Shown here in pieces: positions 32,599-41,417 of a stretch of DNA of 64,000 nt. Below the pieces are notes generated by a model. That model did not search any database. It had not been told where the DNA came from and saw only the letters and a program-made list of their open reading frames with translations. The DNA is from Shouchella oshimensis (GTDB lineage: Bacteria; Bacillota; Bacilli; Bacillales; Bacillaceae_D). Positions within the stretch are counted from its first letter, which is position 1. Each line of letters starts with the position of its first letter. The position numbers and the translations under genes are program-made. Location of the stretch: NCBI RefSeq assembly GCF_002019765.1, contig NZ_KV917380.1, positions 1,445,858-1,509,857 on the forward strand, given 5' to 3'.

Positions 32599-34557
32599 TT
32601 GAGTCAAAACCGTTATGTATCCATGTTCATTGATGAAAGTCTTGAACACCTGTCACTTATAAATGAGCATTTACCTAAATTAGCACAAGAAGAACATCAA
32701 GGAAAGATTCTTGATGATATTTTCCGATCGGCTCACACAATAAAAGGGATGGCTGCTTCAATGAACTTTACCGTCATGGCAGACCTCACCCATCAATTTG
32801 AGAATGTTTTAGATGATTTACGATCGGAAAAAGTACGCTTAACTGATCAACATGTCGATTTTTTTTACGCCATCGTTGATTTTCTAGATAGTTCAATTGA
32901 ATCTGTTTCGGAACAAGGTATCGAACTCGCACATACACCAGAGTTAAAACAACAATTAAATGAGATGAACGAAGGTGCAGGCAAACAAACATCTACGAAT
33001 CAGACGATGGATGAACATACGTTACGCATCATTGAACAGGCTGTGCAAGAAGGGATTCCGGTTAAAACCATTACCGTTAGTGTAGATGACCAAGCGATGT
33101 TAAAAGGTGTTCGTGCTTATATGGTTATCACTGAAATCACGAAGCTAGGTGAAATTCTGTACACAAACCCTTACACAGAAGCGCTAGAAGAAGGGTTATT
33201 TGAAAAGAGCTTTCAAGTAATCGTGGCTACAGGTATAGAGGCGGATGAAATTGTCCAATCAGTTGGATCGTTAACAGAAATTACTCAAGTAGACGTTAAA
33301 GATTTTACGATTCAGCAACAGACACAGCAGCAGACACCTATAGCTGCCCCTGAGCGACGTCAGCAGGAAGCCAGAGAGGAAAAAACACAAAAATCAATTC
33401 GTGTCCAGTTAGGTAAGCTTGATGAACTCATGTATTTATTTGAGGAACTGGTTGTTGAAAAAAGTCGTTTAGAAGAATTATCAAGAAAAGTTGACGACAC
33501 AGACTTGACCACAACAACAGAAAAGATTAATCGGAGCATTAGTCACCTTCAATCGGTTATGTTATCCATTCGAATGATGTCACTTGATACAATTTTCTCT
33601 CGTTTTCCAAAGATGGTTCGCAAAATAGCTAAAGAGGTAAACAAAGACATCGATTTTGTTATTGAGGGTGGAGAAACAGAAATAGATAAAGCGTTAATTG
33701 ATGAATTAAGCGATCCACTCTTGCATTTATTACGAAACTCCATTGATCATGGAATTGAACAAAAAGAGCAGCGGCTAGCACAACAAAAAAAGGAAAAAGG
33801 TACGATTACATTAAGGGCATTTTACAAAGGCAGTCGAGTAGCAATTGAAATTGAAGATGATGGTGGCGGAATTAATCGTGAGAAAGTACTGCAAAAAGCT
33901 CTTAAACTAAACCTCCTTTCTGAAGAAGAAGCTATGGAGCGAGCGGATGAAGACATTTATCAATTATTGTTCCAATCAGGATTTAGTACAGCCGAAGCCG
34001 TGACGGATCTGTCTGGTCGAGGTGTTGGCCTAGACGTTGTCAAAACAAATTTAAGTAAAATTGGCGGTACAATTGATGTCTATTCAACACCAGGTAAAGG
34101 ATCTACTTTTTCTATTTCCTTGCCGCTCACCGTGTCAATTATGGAAGCTTTACTAGTTCAAGTAGACAATCGTCCATACGCCATTCCAGTATCTGCTGTA
34201 TTGGAAACAGCAACGGTTCGACAAGAGGCGATTCACTATTCACAAGGTCAAGCTATGATCCATGTTCGTGGACAGTTTATTCCCCTTTATTCTCTTCAAA
34301 CATTTGTTGGAGCACCAATCCCTTTAGAGGAAGAGGAATGGTCTGTGGTGGTTTTATATCAGAAAGACAAGCTCGTAGCCCTTCGTGTAGATCATTTTAT
34401 TGGTCATAGTGAGATTGTCCTTAAAACGCTCGGTCATTTATTGAAAACAACCAAAGGGTTACTAGGGGCAACGATTCTTGGCGATGGTAATATTGCGATG
34501 GTTGTAGACACATCTTTATTTTTCACGAATCAATGGAGGGCTTTTCATGAGCAATAA
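32599..34557 (+). CDS. cheA: Chemotaxis histidine kinase CheA
   Basis: Central chemotaxis kinase, 652 residues. P1 HPt domain with phospho-His46 (SAHTIKGMAASM), P2 region (about 140-240), a Gln-rich linker, P3 dimerisation helices (about 265-325), P4 ATPase with N box LLRNSIDHGIE, G1 EDDGGGIN and G2 GRGVGLDVVK, and CheW-like P5. The TTG at 32599 lies 8 bases after AAGGTGG; an in-frame GTG at 32587 is part of that site. Overlaps cheW by 11 bases. In B. subtilis these genes sit in the large fla/che operon; here they stand alone in the visible region. Confidence 0.95.
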   Translation: MSQNRYVSMFIDESLEHLSLINEHLPKLAQEEHQGKILDDIFRSAHTIKGMAASMNFTVMADLTHQFENVLDDLRSEKVRLTDQHVDFFYAIVDFLDSSIESVSEQGIELAHTPELKQQLNEMNEGAGKQTSTNQTMDEHTLRIIEQAVQEGIPVKTITVSVDDQAMLKGVRAYMVITEITKLGEILYTNPYTEALEEGLFEKSFQVIVATGIEADEIVQSVGSLTEITQVDVKDFTIQQQTQQQTPIAAPERRQQEAREEKTQKSIRVQLGKLDELMYLFEELVVEKSRLEELSRKVDDTDLTTTTEKINRSISHLQSVMLSIRMMSLDTIFSRFPKMVRKIAKEVNKDIDFVIEGGETEIDKALIDELSDPLLHLLRNSIDHGIEQKEQRLAQQKKEKGTITLRAFYKGSRVAIEIEDDGGGINREKVLQKALKLNLLSEEEAMERADEDIYQLLFQSGFSTAEAVTDLSGRGVGLDVVKTNLSKIGGTIDVYSTPGKGSTFSISLPLTVSIMEALLVQVDNRPYAIPVSAVLETATVRQEAIHYSQGQAMIHVRGQFIPLYSLQTFVGAPIPLEEEEWSVVVLYQKDKLVALRVDHFIGHSEIVLKTLGHLLKTTKGLLGATILGDGNIAMVVDTSLFFTNQWRAFHEQ

Positions 34558-34993
34558 TCTGGAGAAACTCATTGTTTTTACTAGTGGAGAACAGCAATAT
34601 GGTTTACCACTTAGTCAGCTCCTTTCAATTGAAAGGGTAAAGAACATAGCGACTGTCCCAAATACGCCAGCGGTTATTGAAGGCGTTATCCTTGTAAGAG
34701 GCGAGCTTATTGCAGTAGTCGATATGAAAAATGTATTCGAGCAGATCAAAACAGAAGATAGTATACATACACGTTTACTAGTCTGTAAATGGGAAGATAA
34801 AAGCGTAGCTCTGTTGGTAGAAGAAGCAAGCGACATTGTTCAAGTAGAAGGCGATGCTTTTCAAGATCTACAGGAACAAAGTATTGATCGTTCTTTCTCA
34901 AAGCAGCTCGTACAAATGGGGGATCGCTTTGTAACAATGGTTGATTTAAAAGCTTTTATAGCTTTTCTAGAAACAGAATGTCTAGCATCCTAA
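34547..34993 (+). CDS. cheW: Chemotaxis coupling protein CheW
   Basis: Adapter between chemoreceptors and CheA, 148 residues with the CheW fold (YGLPLSQLLSIERV; IEGVILVRGELIAVVDMKN; LLVEEASDIVQVE). ATG after GGAGGG, inside the cheA 3' end, implying coupled translation. Confidence 0.94.
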   Translation: MSNNLEKLIVFTSGEQQYGLPLSQLLSIERVKNIATVPNTPAVIEGVILVRGELIAVVDMKNVFEQIKTEDSIHTRLLVCKWEDKSVALLVEEASDIVQVEGDAFQDLQEQSIDRSFSKQLVQMGDRFVTMVDLKAFIAFLETECLAS

Positions 34994-35002
34994 TGGATAT
35001 AC

Positions 35003-35040
35003 AAAACAGCTCATGGGACTCTCCATGAGCTGTTTTTTGT
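35003..35040. terminator. Bidirectional terminator between cheW and asnB
   Basis: AAAACAGCTCATGG pairs perfectly with CCATGAGCTGTTTT around six bases, T tract on the plus side and A tract on the other. It serves the convergent genes. Confidence 0.9.
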
Positions 35041-35042
35041 TA

Positions 35043-36926
35043 TTACATGACGTTTGTAATGGCTGTCTCATTCGTCGGAGCAAGATGTAGGTCATGCCAC
35101 ATCATGTAGCAAAGTACCGTCCATAGCTTCCTGCTGTAGTCTGCTTTTCCTTGACGGTGATCTTCAAGCATTCTTAACAAATATTCTTTGTTAAAATATT
35201 CGTCGGCCGCGCTTGTTTTAATGGTTTGCTCAGCCCAACTGTAAAGCTCGTCTTTTAACCAAACGCGAATTGGAACTGGAAAGCCTAGCTTTTTACGCGA
35301 TACAATGGATTCAGGAACAATCTCCTTCATGGCTTCACGTAAAACAAATTTCGTTGTTTTGTTCGCAAGTTTAAAGTCGGTTTGAAGGGAACGGGCAAAT
35401 TCAAATACTTCTTTATCAAGAAACGGTACTCGTAATTCAAGAGAATGAGCCATTGTCATACGGTCTGCTTTAACAAGGATGTCGCTTGCAAGCCACGTAT
35501 GCATATCAACGTACTGCATCTTCGTAGAATCATCATAGTCACGAACGGCATCATAAAGTGGGCGTGTGACATTTGTGTATGGATGAGCCGAATTGTAAGA
35601 GTGAAATAACTCTCTTTTTTCCTCTTCATTGAAGATGAAGGCATTTCCGACATAACGCTCTTCTATCGGCGTTGTACCTCTTAATAAGAATCCACGTCCT
35701 TTAACAGAAGATGGAAGACGGTGTGCAAGACGATTTAATGCAGGGTGAAGGCTCTTAGGAACTTTATCAAAGAATTTCAAGTCTAATGGCTCACGATAAA
35801 TTCGATAGCCACCAAATAGCTCATCTGCCCCTTCGCCAGATAAAACAACTTTGACATGCTTACTTGCTTCCTTTGCAACAAAATAGAGTGGAACTGCTGC
35901 TGGATCAGCAACTGGCTCGTCCATATGCCACATAATTTTCGGAAGTTCATGTAAAAATTCCTCTGGTGTAATAATTTTAGAAATATTACGGACACCTAAT
36001 TTGTCTGCAGAGTCTTGAGCAATATCTATTTCACTGTACCCTTGTGTCTCAAAGCCAACTGTAAATGTTAACAATTCAGGGTGTTGCTCTTTTGCCATAG
36101 CGACAATCGCTGTAGAGTCGATCCCACTAGAAAGAAACGAACCAACTGGTACATCTGAGCGCATATGTTTTTCAACAGAGTTTTTAAGAACCTCTTTTGT
36201 TTCTGTTACTAATGATTCCAAAGACTGGTTGCGCGTTTGTTGATAAAAGGAGCGATCACTATAGCTTGTTACCTCAATAGACAAATGCTGATCGATCGTT
36301 AAATAATGTCCAGGCAACAATTTCTCAACTGTTGTTGTTAATGTATTTGGCTCTGGTACATATTGAAAAGTAGCATAGTGTTGCAGTGATTCCATGTTTA
36401 CTTCAATTTCTTGAATGTAGGGCATTAATGATTTTTGCTCTGAACCAAAGTGAATGCGACCGTTATCGCGCATGTAGTAAAATGGCTTAATACCAAACCG
36501 ATCACGACCACAGAAAAGCGTTTTTTCTTCTGTATCCCAAATCGCAAACGCAAACATACCACGCAATTTTTTTATCATGTCTTTTCCTTCATGGGCAAAA
36601 AGAGCGATTAACACTTCCGTGTCTGAATGGGTTTGAAAAGTGACACCTTGTTCTTGCAATGCTTCACGAAGCTCAATATAGTTATAAATCTCTCCATTAA
36701 AGACCATCTGGTAGCGACCATCTTCGTAAGAGAAGGGCTGAGAGCCATTTTCTAAATCAATGATACTCAGACGTTTAAAACCTAGTCGAACGAAATCATC
36801 TTTATATTCACCCGTTGAATCTGGACCACGATGATGAATAACTTCTAAGGCTTGATTCCAGGTTTGATCGTTTGCATGATTATTTTCATTATGTTTGTGT
36901 AACAGTTCTCCTATAAAACCACACAT
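35043..36926 (-). CDS. asnB: Asparagine synthetase, glutamine-hydrolysing
   Basis: Makes asparagine from aspartate, glutamine and ATP. It has 627 residues: N-terminal Ntn glutaminase domain with nucleophile Cys2 (MCGFIGE) and HHRGPDSTG, then the synthetase domain with the PP-loop SFLSSGIDSTAI (B. subtilis AsnB has SFLSGGIDSS) and LSGEGADELFGGY. Extensive similarity to B. subtilis AsnB by eye. ATG with GGAGGTG 8 bases upstream. A terminator-like hairpin lies in its leader. Confidence 0.95.
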   Translation of the reverse strand: MCGFIGELLHKHNENNHANDQTWNQALEVIHHRGPDSTGEYKDDFVRLGFKRLSIIDLENGSQPFSYEDGRYQMVFNGEIYNYIELREALQEQGVTFQTHSDTEVLIALFAHEGKDMIKKLRGMFAFAIWDTEEKTLFCGRDRFGIKPFYYMRDNGRIHFGSEQKSLMPYIQEIEVNMESLQHYATFQYVPEPNTLTTTVEKLLPGHYLTIDQHLSIEVTSYSDRSFYQQTRNQSLESLVTETKEVLKNSVEKHMRSDVPVGSFLSSGIDSTAIVAMAKEQHPELLTFTVGFETQGYSEIDIAQDSADKLGVRNISKIITPEEFLHELPKIMWHMDEPVADPAAVPLYFVAKEASKHVKVVLSGEGADELFGGYRIYREPLDLKFFDKVPKSLHPALNRLAHRLPSSVKGRGFLLRGTTPIEERYVGNAFIFNEEEKRELFHSYNSAHPYTNVTRPLYDAVRDYDDSTKMQYVDMHTWLASDILVKADRMTMAHSLELRVPFLDKEVFEFARSLQTDFKLANKTTKFVLREAMKEIVPESIVSRKKLGFPVPIRVWLKDELYSWAEQTIKTSAADEYFNKEYLLRMLEDHRQGKADYSRKLWTVLCYMMWHDLHLAPTNETAITNVM

Positions 36927-36976
36927 AAGTGAGGCACCTCCGCATAAATTTGAATATAAAATTGACGATCATCAAT

Positions 36977-37046
36977 AAAAAACGGGCTGGAACATCCATA
37001 GCCCTAAGGTTTATGACCATACTATTAAGGGTAAATACTACGTAAA
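36977..37046 (-). promoter_or_regulatory. asnB leader: promoter candidate and terminator-like hairpin
   Basis: On the minus strand TTTACG (37046-37041) and TAGTAT (37024-37019) are 16 bases apart. Just downstream, GGGC-TA-TGGA pairs with TCCA-GCCC (37004-36984, two-base bulge, three-base loop), followed by GTTTTTT. It lies about 55 bases before the asnB start and has no upstream minus-strand gene to terminate, so it may attenuate asnB. No T-box or other known riboswitch core is recognisable. Confidence 0.5.
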
Positions 37047-37082
37047 TCAAACGATATCATCATAACAGATGGAGGGAGAATA

Positions 37083-37379
37083 ATGAAAGAGCCATTTGCC
37101 ATTGATAAGAATGTCCTAAAGCAGTTACAAATTATTAATAGTTTAGAGGTTCGTACCGATTTGACGGTTCAATCACTCTATGCACGTGCTGTACTTGCTT
37201 ATTCTAGTTACTATTTTAAAGAACATTACTTAAGAAAACAAATTGATCTTGCTTTGGAACACCTTGATAAAGAACAATTTCACATTCTTTCTTCAGAGCT
37301 CTCCTCTCACATCGAGCGCCATAAATACGGTAAAACCATTTCAGAAAATGGCTATAATTTATTTCTGACTTTTCACTAG
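37083..37379 (+). CDS. IDEAL-domain protein, unknown function
   Basis: 98 residues. The segment about 64-84 (LRKQIDLALEHLDKEQFHIL...) matches the IDEAL motif (ID-ALD--DKE-F--LS-EL) found at the C-terminus of YpiB and in other Bacillus proteins of unknown role. Mostly helical. ATG after GGAGGGAG; followed by a strong terminator. Divergent from asnB. Confidence 0.7.
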   Translation: MKEPFAIDKNVLKQLQIINSLEVRTDLTVQSLYARAVLAYSSYYFKEHYLRKQIDLALEHLDKEQFHILSSELSSHIERHKYGKTISENGYNLFLTFH

Positions 37380-37381
37380 CG

Positions 37382-37412
37382 ATCAGACCAATCCATTTGG
37401 TCTGATTCTTTT
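37382..37412 (+). terminator. Terminator after the IDEAL-domain gene
   Basis: ATCAGACCAA pairs with TTGGTCTGAT around five bases, then TCTTTTC. Confidence 0.82.
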
Positions 37413-37477
37413 CATTTTAATATCGGATCTACTGTATAAATTAGGTAAGAATACCTTCTTTATTATACACCTAGTTG

Positions 37478-37505
37478 TTGATGTACGAATATATAAAAAT
37501 ATAAT
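37478..37505 (+). promoter_or_regulatory. Candidate sigma-A promoter of the DDAH-type gene
   Basis: TTGATG (37478-37483) and a perfect TATAAT (37500-37505) with 16 bases between, in an AT-rich spacer, 76 bases before the start codon. Confidence 0.6.
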
Positions 37506-37580
37506 GGAAAAAATTGATTTTTTCAATGGCTTATGCAAATCTTAATAAAGGATTGTATCAAAAGAAGGAGCTTTTTACTT

Positions 37581-38423
37581 ATGGGAAATGAAAAAGTGTA
37601 TTGTACTACTGAATTTGATCCATTAAAAGAAGTTCTCGTGTGTGAGCCAAAGTTTATGGCCATTAAAGAACCAATTAACGAAACACAGCGAAAGTATATG
37701 AATGAAAATATTGACCAAGCGCTAGCTTGCAAGCAGCATCAGTCACTTGTGGATACCATGAGAAAAGAGGGAATCGATGTAAAAGTATTGCCGCCTAATG
37801 AAGCATTCCCTGAACAAATCTTTATGCGAGATAGTGGGTTTACAATTGAAAATACACTTTACGTCGGGCGAATGGAAAGTTCGGTTAGGCAAGGCGAAGA
37901 AAAGAAATTAACAGCCTTTTTAGATTCAATTGAACGCCCGTTCTATTCCTTGCATGAAGGAACGATTGAAGGTGGCGACGTGATCGTTACAAAAGACGTT
38001 GTTTTTGTTGGGGCAAGCGGTCGTACGTCACAAAATAGTATTGACGAATTAAAAGCGAATCACAAAGAAAAACAATTTGAATGGATTACGTTTGATCATA
38101 AATTCCTTCACCTTGACTGTGTGTTTCAGCCAGTGTCTGATCATGAAGCGTTACTATACCCCGATGCTATTGAAGCTACGTCTTTAAAGAAGTTAACGGA
38201 TCGGTATGACTGTATTGAGGTTACAAAAGAAGAGCAGTTTTATTTGAGTGTCAATGTGTTATCAATTGGACACAAACGAGTCATTGCTTTGCCGCAAAAT
38301 AAGAAAACCAATGATGCGTTGAGAGCAAGAGGATATACCATTATTGAAATTGATTTTTCAGAAATTATTAAATCAGGCGGCTCGTTTCGCTGTGTCACTT
38401 TACCTGTATTGCGGAAGAGCTAA
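37581..38423 (+). CDS. Dimethylarginine dimethylaminohydrolase family protein (amidinotransferase fold)
   Basis: Guanidine-modifying hydrolase of the DDAH/arginine deiminase superfamily, 280 residues. Catalytic Cys near the C-terminus in GGSFRCVTLP, His in KFLHLDCVF, and acidic residues in MRDSGF and EGGDVIV. ATG 37581 with GAAGGAG upstream; a 16-residue longer frame from 37533 has no site. Natural substrate in bacteria unknown; could act on methylarginines or related compounds. Confidence 0.9.
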   Translation: MGNEKVYCTTEFDPLKEVLVCEPKFMAIKEPINETQRKYMNENIDQALACKQHQSLVDTMRKEGIDVKVLPPNEAFPEQIFMRDSGFTIENTLYVGRMESSVRQGEEKKLTAFLDSIERPFYSLHEGTIEGGDVIVTKDVVFVGASGRTSQNSIDELKANHKEKQFEWITFDHKFLHLDCVFQPVSDHEALLYPDAIEATSLKKLTDRYDCIEVTKEEQFYLSVNVLSIGHKRVIALPQNKKTNDALRARGYTIIEIDFSEIIKSGGSFRCVTLPVLRKS

Positions 38424-38485
38424 ACGAATAGGTTTGTTCATTCTGGTTACATTACAACCAGATCCAAAAAAAAGGGCGGATGGAA

Positions 38486-39928
38486 ATGGACCTTAATGAA
38501 CAAACCGAGTTTGAAGGGCGTCTGGAGTCCATTAGGCTTGGTGGTGGAGAGGAAAAACAAAAAGCACAACGTCAACGTGGAAAGTTGTTAGCGCGGGAAC
38601 GGATTGATCAACTTCTTGATGAAAACAGCTTCTCAGAACTTTTCCGATTTGCTACTGGAAAAGATCATCTACCGGGTGATGGTGTAGTTACTGGAATCGG
38701 CAAAATAAATGACAGGTATGTTTGTTTGTATGCCCAAGATTTCACGGTAGCTGGGGGAACATTAGGCTCGATGCATGCAAAAAAAATCTGTTCATTAATG
38801 GATTTTGCCTACGAACAACAAATGCCAATCATTGGCTTAATTGATTCAGGTGGTGCACGCATTCAAGAGGGCATTGAAGCTCTTCACGGTTATGGAGAAA
38901 TTTTCAAACGAAATGTACACTATTCTGGAAAAGTTCCTCAACTTTCAATTATGCTCGGTCCTTGTGCAGGAGGTGCCGCATATTCTCCAGCACTAAGTGA
39001 CGCAATTTTTATGGTAAAACGAATTAGCCAAATGTTTATTACAGGACCAAAGGTATTGCAGGCAATTAGTGGTGAGACGATGACAAGTGAAGAGCTAGGT
39101 GGCACGAATGTACATGAAACGAAGAGCGGGTTAGCTCATTTTGTTGCTGAAACAGAAGAGGAAGCATTTGAACAAGTGCGTACATTTTTATCGTATTTAC
39201 AAGAAAAGACTATAAAAGTAAGACAAGGGGAAAAACCTCAAGAGATTGAGGCGTGCCTTCCGAAAAGTGAGTGCGATGTTTACAATGTAAAAGACATCAT
39301 TTCATGTATAGCGGACGAGCAGCAATTATTCGAACTTTCAAAAGGCTATGCAAAAAATATGGTGACCGCCTTTATTCGATTAAATGGTGAAACGGTAGGA
39401 GTAGTGGCAAATAACCCGTTACATTTAGCGGGGTGTATCGATATTGATGCGAGCGATAAAGGTGCAAGGTTTGTTCGTTTCTGTCATTGTTTTTCCATCC
39501 CGATTCTCGTTTTAGAAGACGTGAGTGGATTTATACCGGGAAAGGACCAAGAACGTAAAGGGCTGTTGCGTCATGGGGCGAAGCTCATCTATGCGTTTGC
39601 AGAAGCAACTGTTCCAAAAATTACTGTTATTCTTCGAAAAGCGTATGGAGGAGCTTTTGTCGCGTTAAATAGCAAAGGAATTGGTGCTGATTTTGTCGCG
39701 GCTTGGCCTGGTGCTTCTATTGCGGTAATGGGTCGTCAAAGTACAAAATCCATTTTAGCTGAGATGAATACGACGGATTCTCATTCTCCTTATGAAGCAG
39801 CAGAACAAGGCTACATTGATGATGTCATTTGCCCTCAGGATACACGAACGTATGTCATAGATCGCTTTGCTTGTTTACAACATAAGTGTTTAGAAGATAA
39901 ACGACATAGCGGTAACATGCCTATGTAA
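38486..39928 (+). CDS. Acyl-CoA carboxyltransferase (beta) subunit
   Basis: Carboxyltransferase of the propionyl/methylmalonyl-CoA type (YqjD/MmdA-like), about 480 residues, two crotonase-like halves. Motifs GGARIQEG and GPCAGGAAYSPALSD in the first half, GGAFVALNSKGIGADF in the second. ATG 38486 has better spacing from AAAGGGCGG than ATG 38480. No biotin carboxylase or biotin carrier gene is in the window, so it must use subunits made elsewhere; exact acyl-CoA not inferable. Confidence 0.9.
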   Translation: MDLNEQTEFEGRLESIRLGGGEEKQKAQRQRGKLLARERIDQLLDENSFSELFRFATGKDHLPGDGVVTGIGKINDRYVCLYAQDFTVAGGTLGSMHAKKICSLMDFAYEQQMPIIGLIDSGGARIQEGIEALHGYGEIFKRNVHYSGKVPQLSIMLGPCAGGAAYSPALSDAIFMVKRISQMFITGPKVLQAISGETMTSEELGGTNVHETKSGLAHFVAETEEEAFEQVRTFLSYLQEKTIKVRQGEKPQEIEACLPKSECDVYNVKDIISCIADEQQLFELSKGYAKNMVTAFIRLNGETVGVVANNPLHLAGCIDIDASDKGARFVRFCHCFSIPILVLEDVSGFIPGKDQERKGLLRHGAKLIYAFAEATVPKITVILRKAYGGAFVALNSKGIGADFVAAWPGASIAVMGRQSTKSILAEMNTTDSHSPYEAAEQGYIDDVICPQDTRTYVIDRFACLQHKCLEDKRHSGNMPM

Positions 39929-39967
39929 TAGAAGATAATAGAATTAATTGTTTTTATCCTTTTTCGT

Positions 39968-39995
39968 TTGTTAATGACCACTCTTATGGTACGAT
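39968..39995 (+). promoter_or_regulatory. Candidate promoter of the 182-residue membrane protein gene
   Basis: TTGTTA (39968-39973), 16 bases, then TACGAT (39990-39995) with an extended TGn; 47 bases before the ATG. Confidence 0.55.
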
Positions 39996-40042
39996 TAAAA
40001 TGGCTAAACAACATTATTGTACGAGAAAGAGAGTCGTTTTAA

Positions 40043-40591
40043 ATGGTTATTTTATCAGAAGGATGGTTTCAATTTATTATCATTGGGATTAGCATCGCTT
40101 TACTTGCGGTAACGCTTGTAATTGTCCATCGTAGTATCCAAAAAAAAGGTGTTTATACAAAGGCAAGAGAACGGACGAGCTCTTTTCTAGTCTTTATAAC
40201 GGTCTTAACCCTTTATTTTGTTATGTCTGTGTTTACTCCTTCTGCATACGGTGGGGATGTACTAATCGCTAGTGATCGAGAACAACGCGTAGAAAATGAA
40301 CAAGTGCGCTATATTCATCTTTCTTCGGCTTTTCGTGTACATGCTATTGATACAAGAGACTACACACGCGATATACAAGGAAGAACAGTCGATTTTCGGA
40401 TTCAATCTTTTCAACCTCTTTATGAGCTAGCCGAAAAGGATGAAGCTTATGTGCGCTCAGATGGCACGATTAACGTATCTGCTTATATTGATAACGTGGT
40501 GTTATCTGCTTTTGAGCAGTTACAAGCTGAAGAAGTGACGTTAACACAAGTGCGTGAATCATTTCCACATATTGAAATGTCAATCGAATAA
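40043..40591 (+). CDS. Conserved-looking membrane protein, unknown
   Basis: 182 residues: two transmembrane segments (about 10-29, FIIIGISIALLAVTLVIV; about 46-62, SFLVFITVLTLYFVMSVF) and a soluble C-terminal domain (about 70-182) probably outside the cell. Starts with ATG and an AAAGAGAG site. I do not recognise the family. Followed 20 bases later by a rhodanese gene, so probably one transcript. Confidence 0.7.
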   Translation: MVILSEGWFQFIIIGISIALLAVTLVIVHRSIQKKGVYTKARERTSSFLVFITVLTLYFVMSVFTPSAYGGDVLIASDREQRVENEQVRYIHLSSAFRVHAIDTRDYTRDIQGRTVDFRIQSFQPLYELAEKDEAYVRSDGTINVSAYIDNVVLSAFEQLQAEEVTLTQVRESFPHIEMSIE

Positions 40592-40611
40592 GAAAAAAGC
40601 AGGAGGCTACG

Positions 40612-40989
40612 ATGAGTAAAGTAGAAGATGGAGTAATCCAACTATCAACAACAGAATTAAAAGATGCATTAACAAACAAACAGCCACATCAGGAACCGAT
40701 TGTTATTGATGTAAGAGAAGTGACAGAATACGAAGACGGTCATATTCCAGGTGTTCCGTTAATTCCAATGAACGAGATGCCTGCAATGCTTCCAACGATG
40801 GATGAAGCAAAAAGTTACATCCTCATTTGTCGAAGCGGTAGAAGAAGTCAACATACGGCTAAATACATGAAAGAGCAAGGGTTTTTAAATGTTCGTAATT
40901 ATGAAGGCGGCATGTTAGAGTGGGATGGCGAGCAAGCATTCGGTCAAGAATGGATTGTAAAAGAATCCGAAGAACTCTATGAAAAATAA
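40612..40989 (+). CDS. Rhodanese-like sulfurtransferase
   Basis: Single-domain rhodanese of 125 residues. Substrate-loop Cys in LICRSGRRS (about residue 71), preceded by VIDVREVTEYEDGHIPG. Cytoplasmic. May move sulfane sulfur; partner unknown. ATG after CAGGAGG. Confidence 0.92.
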   Translation: MSKVEDGVIQLSTTELKDALTNKQPHQEPIVIDVREVTEYEDGHIPGVPLIPMNEMPAMLPTMDEAKSYILICRSGRRSQHTAKYMKEQGFLNVRNYEGGMLEWDGEQAFGQEWIVKESEELYEK

Positions 40990-40995
40990 GCAAAA

Positions 40996-41032
40996 AATAA
41001 GGGACTCTGTTGGAAGAGTGCCTTATTAGGTT
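40996..41032 (+). terminator. Weak terminator-like hairpin after the rhodanese gene
   Basis: AATAAGG-G-ACTCT pairs with AGAGT-G-CCTTATT with one internal G-G mismatch around six bases; only a short T run follows. Confidence 0.5.
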
Positions 41033-41103
41033 TATGAAGCACCCTACTTGGGAACATATTATAAGAGACGAAAGCTGATTATGTTAGAGAGGGGTTTTTC
41101 ATA

Positions 41104-41364
41104 ATGGACGCAAAAAAAACCGTTGTTGCAGTAGCATCAGCTGCTGTGGCAGGAGCATTGACCGTTTACCTAGTAGATGGGGACAAGCGAGCGGAGTTAA
41201 AAGAAAAAGGAACCGATTTTCTTAACAAAGTAACAGGCAAAACAAAAGAAGATAAAATTAAAGCGTTCCAATTAGGCAATCCAAGACCTTATTCAGAAGA
41301 TAGTAAAATGGTGGATGAGGGTTCTTTGTACAGCGTTCAGCGTTACAATGAGCGATATCAATAA
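41104..41364 (+). CDS. Small membrane-anchored protein, unknown
   Basis: 86 residues: a small-residue-rich N-terminal hydrophobic segment (about 6-25, VVAVASAAVAGALTVYLV), then a basic helical stretch reminiscent of YtxH-type proteins, then an acidic C-terminus. ATG after AGAGGGG. Ends 53 bases before the hydrolase gene. Function not recognised. Confidence 0.7.
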   Translation: MDAKKTVVAVASAAVAGALTVYLVDGDKRAELKEKGTDFLNKVTGKTKEDKIKAFQLGNPRPYSEDSKMVDEGSLYSVQRYNERYQ

Positions 41365-41417
41365 TGAATGTAAAGGCTGCCTATCCAGGTAGCTTTTTTG
41401 AACGTAGGAGTGAAAAC

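Noticed and set aside
36926-37083. T-box riboswitch for asnB
   Set aside because: The gap is short and the conserved antiterminator sequence AGGGTGGNACCGCG is not present on either strand.
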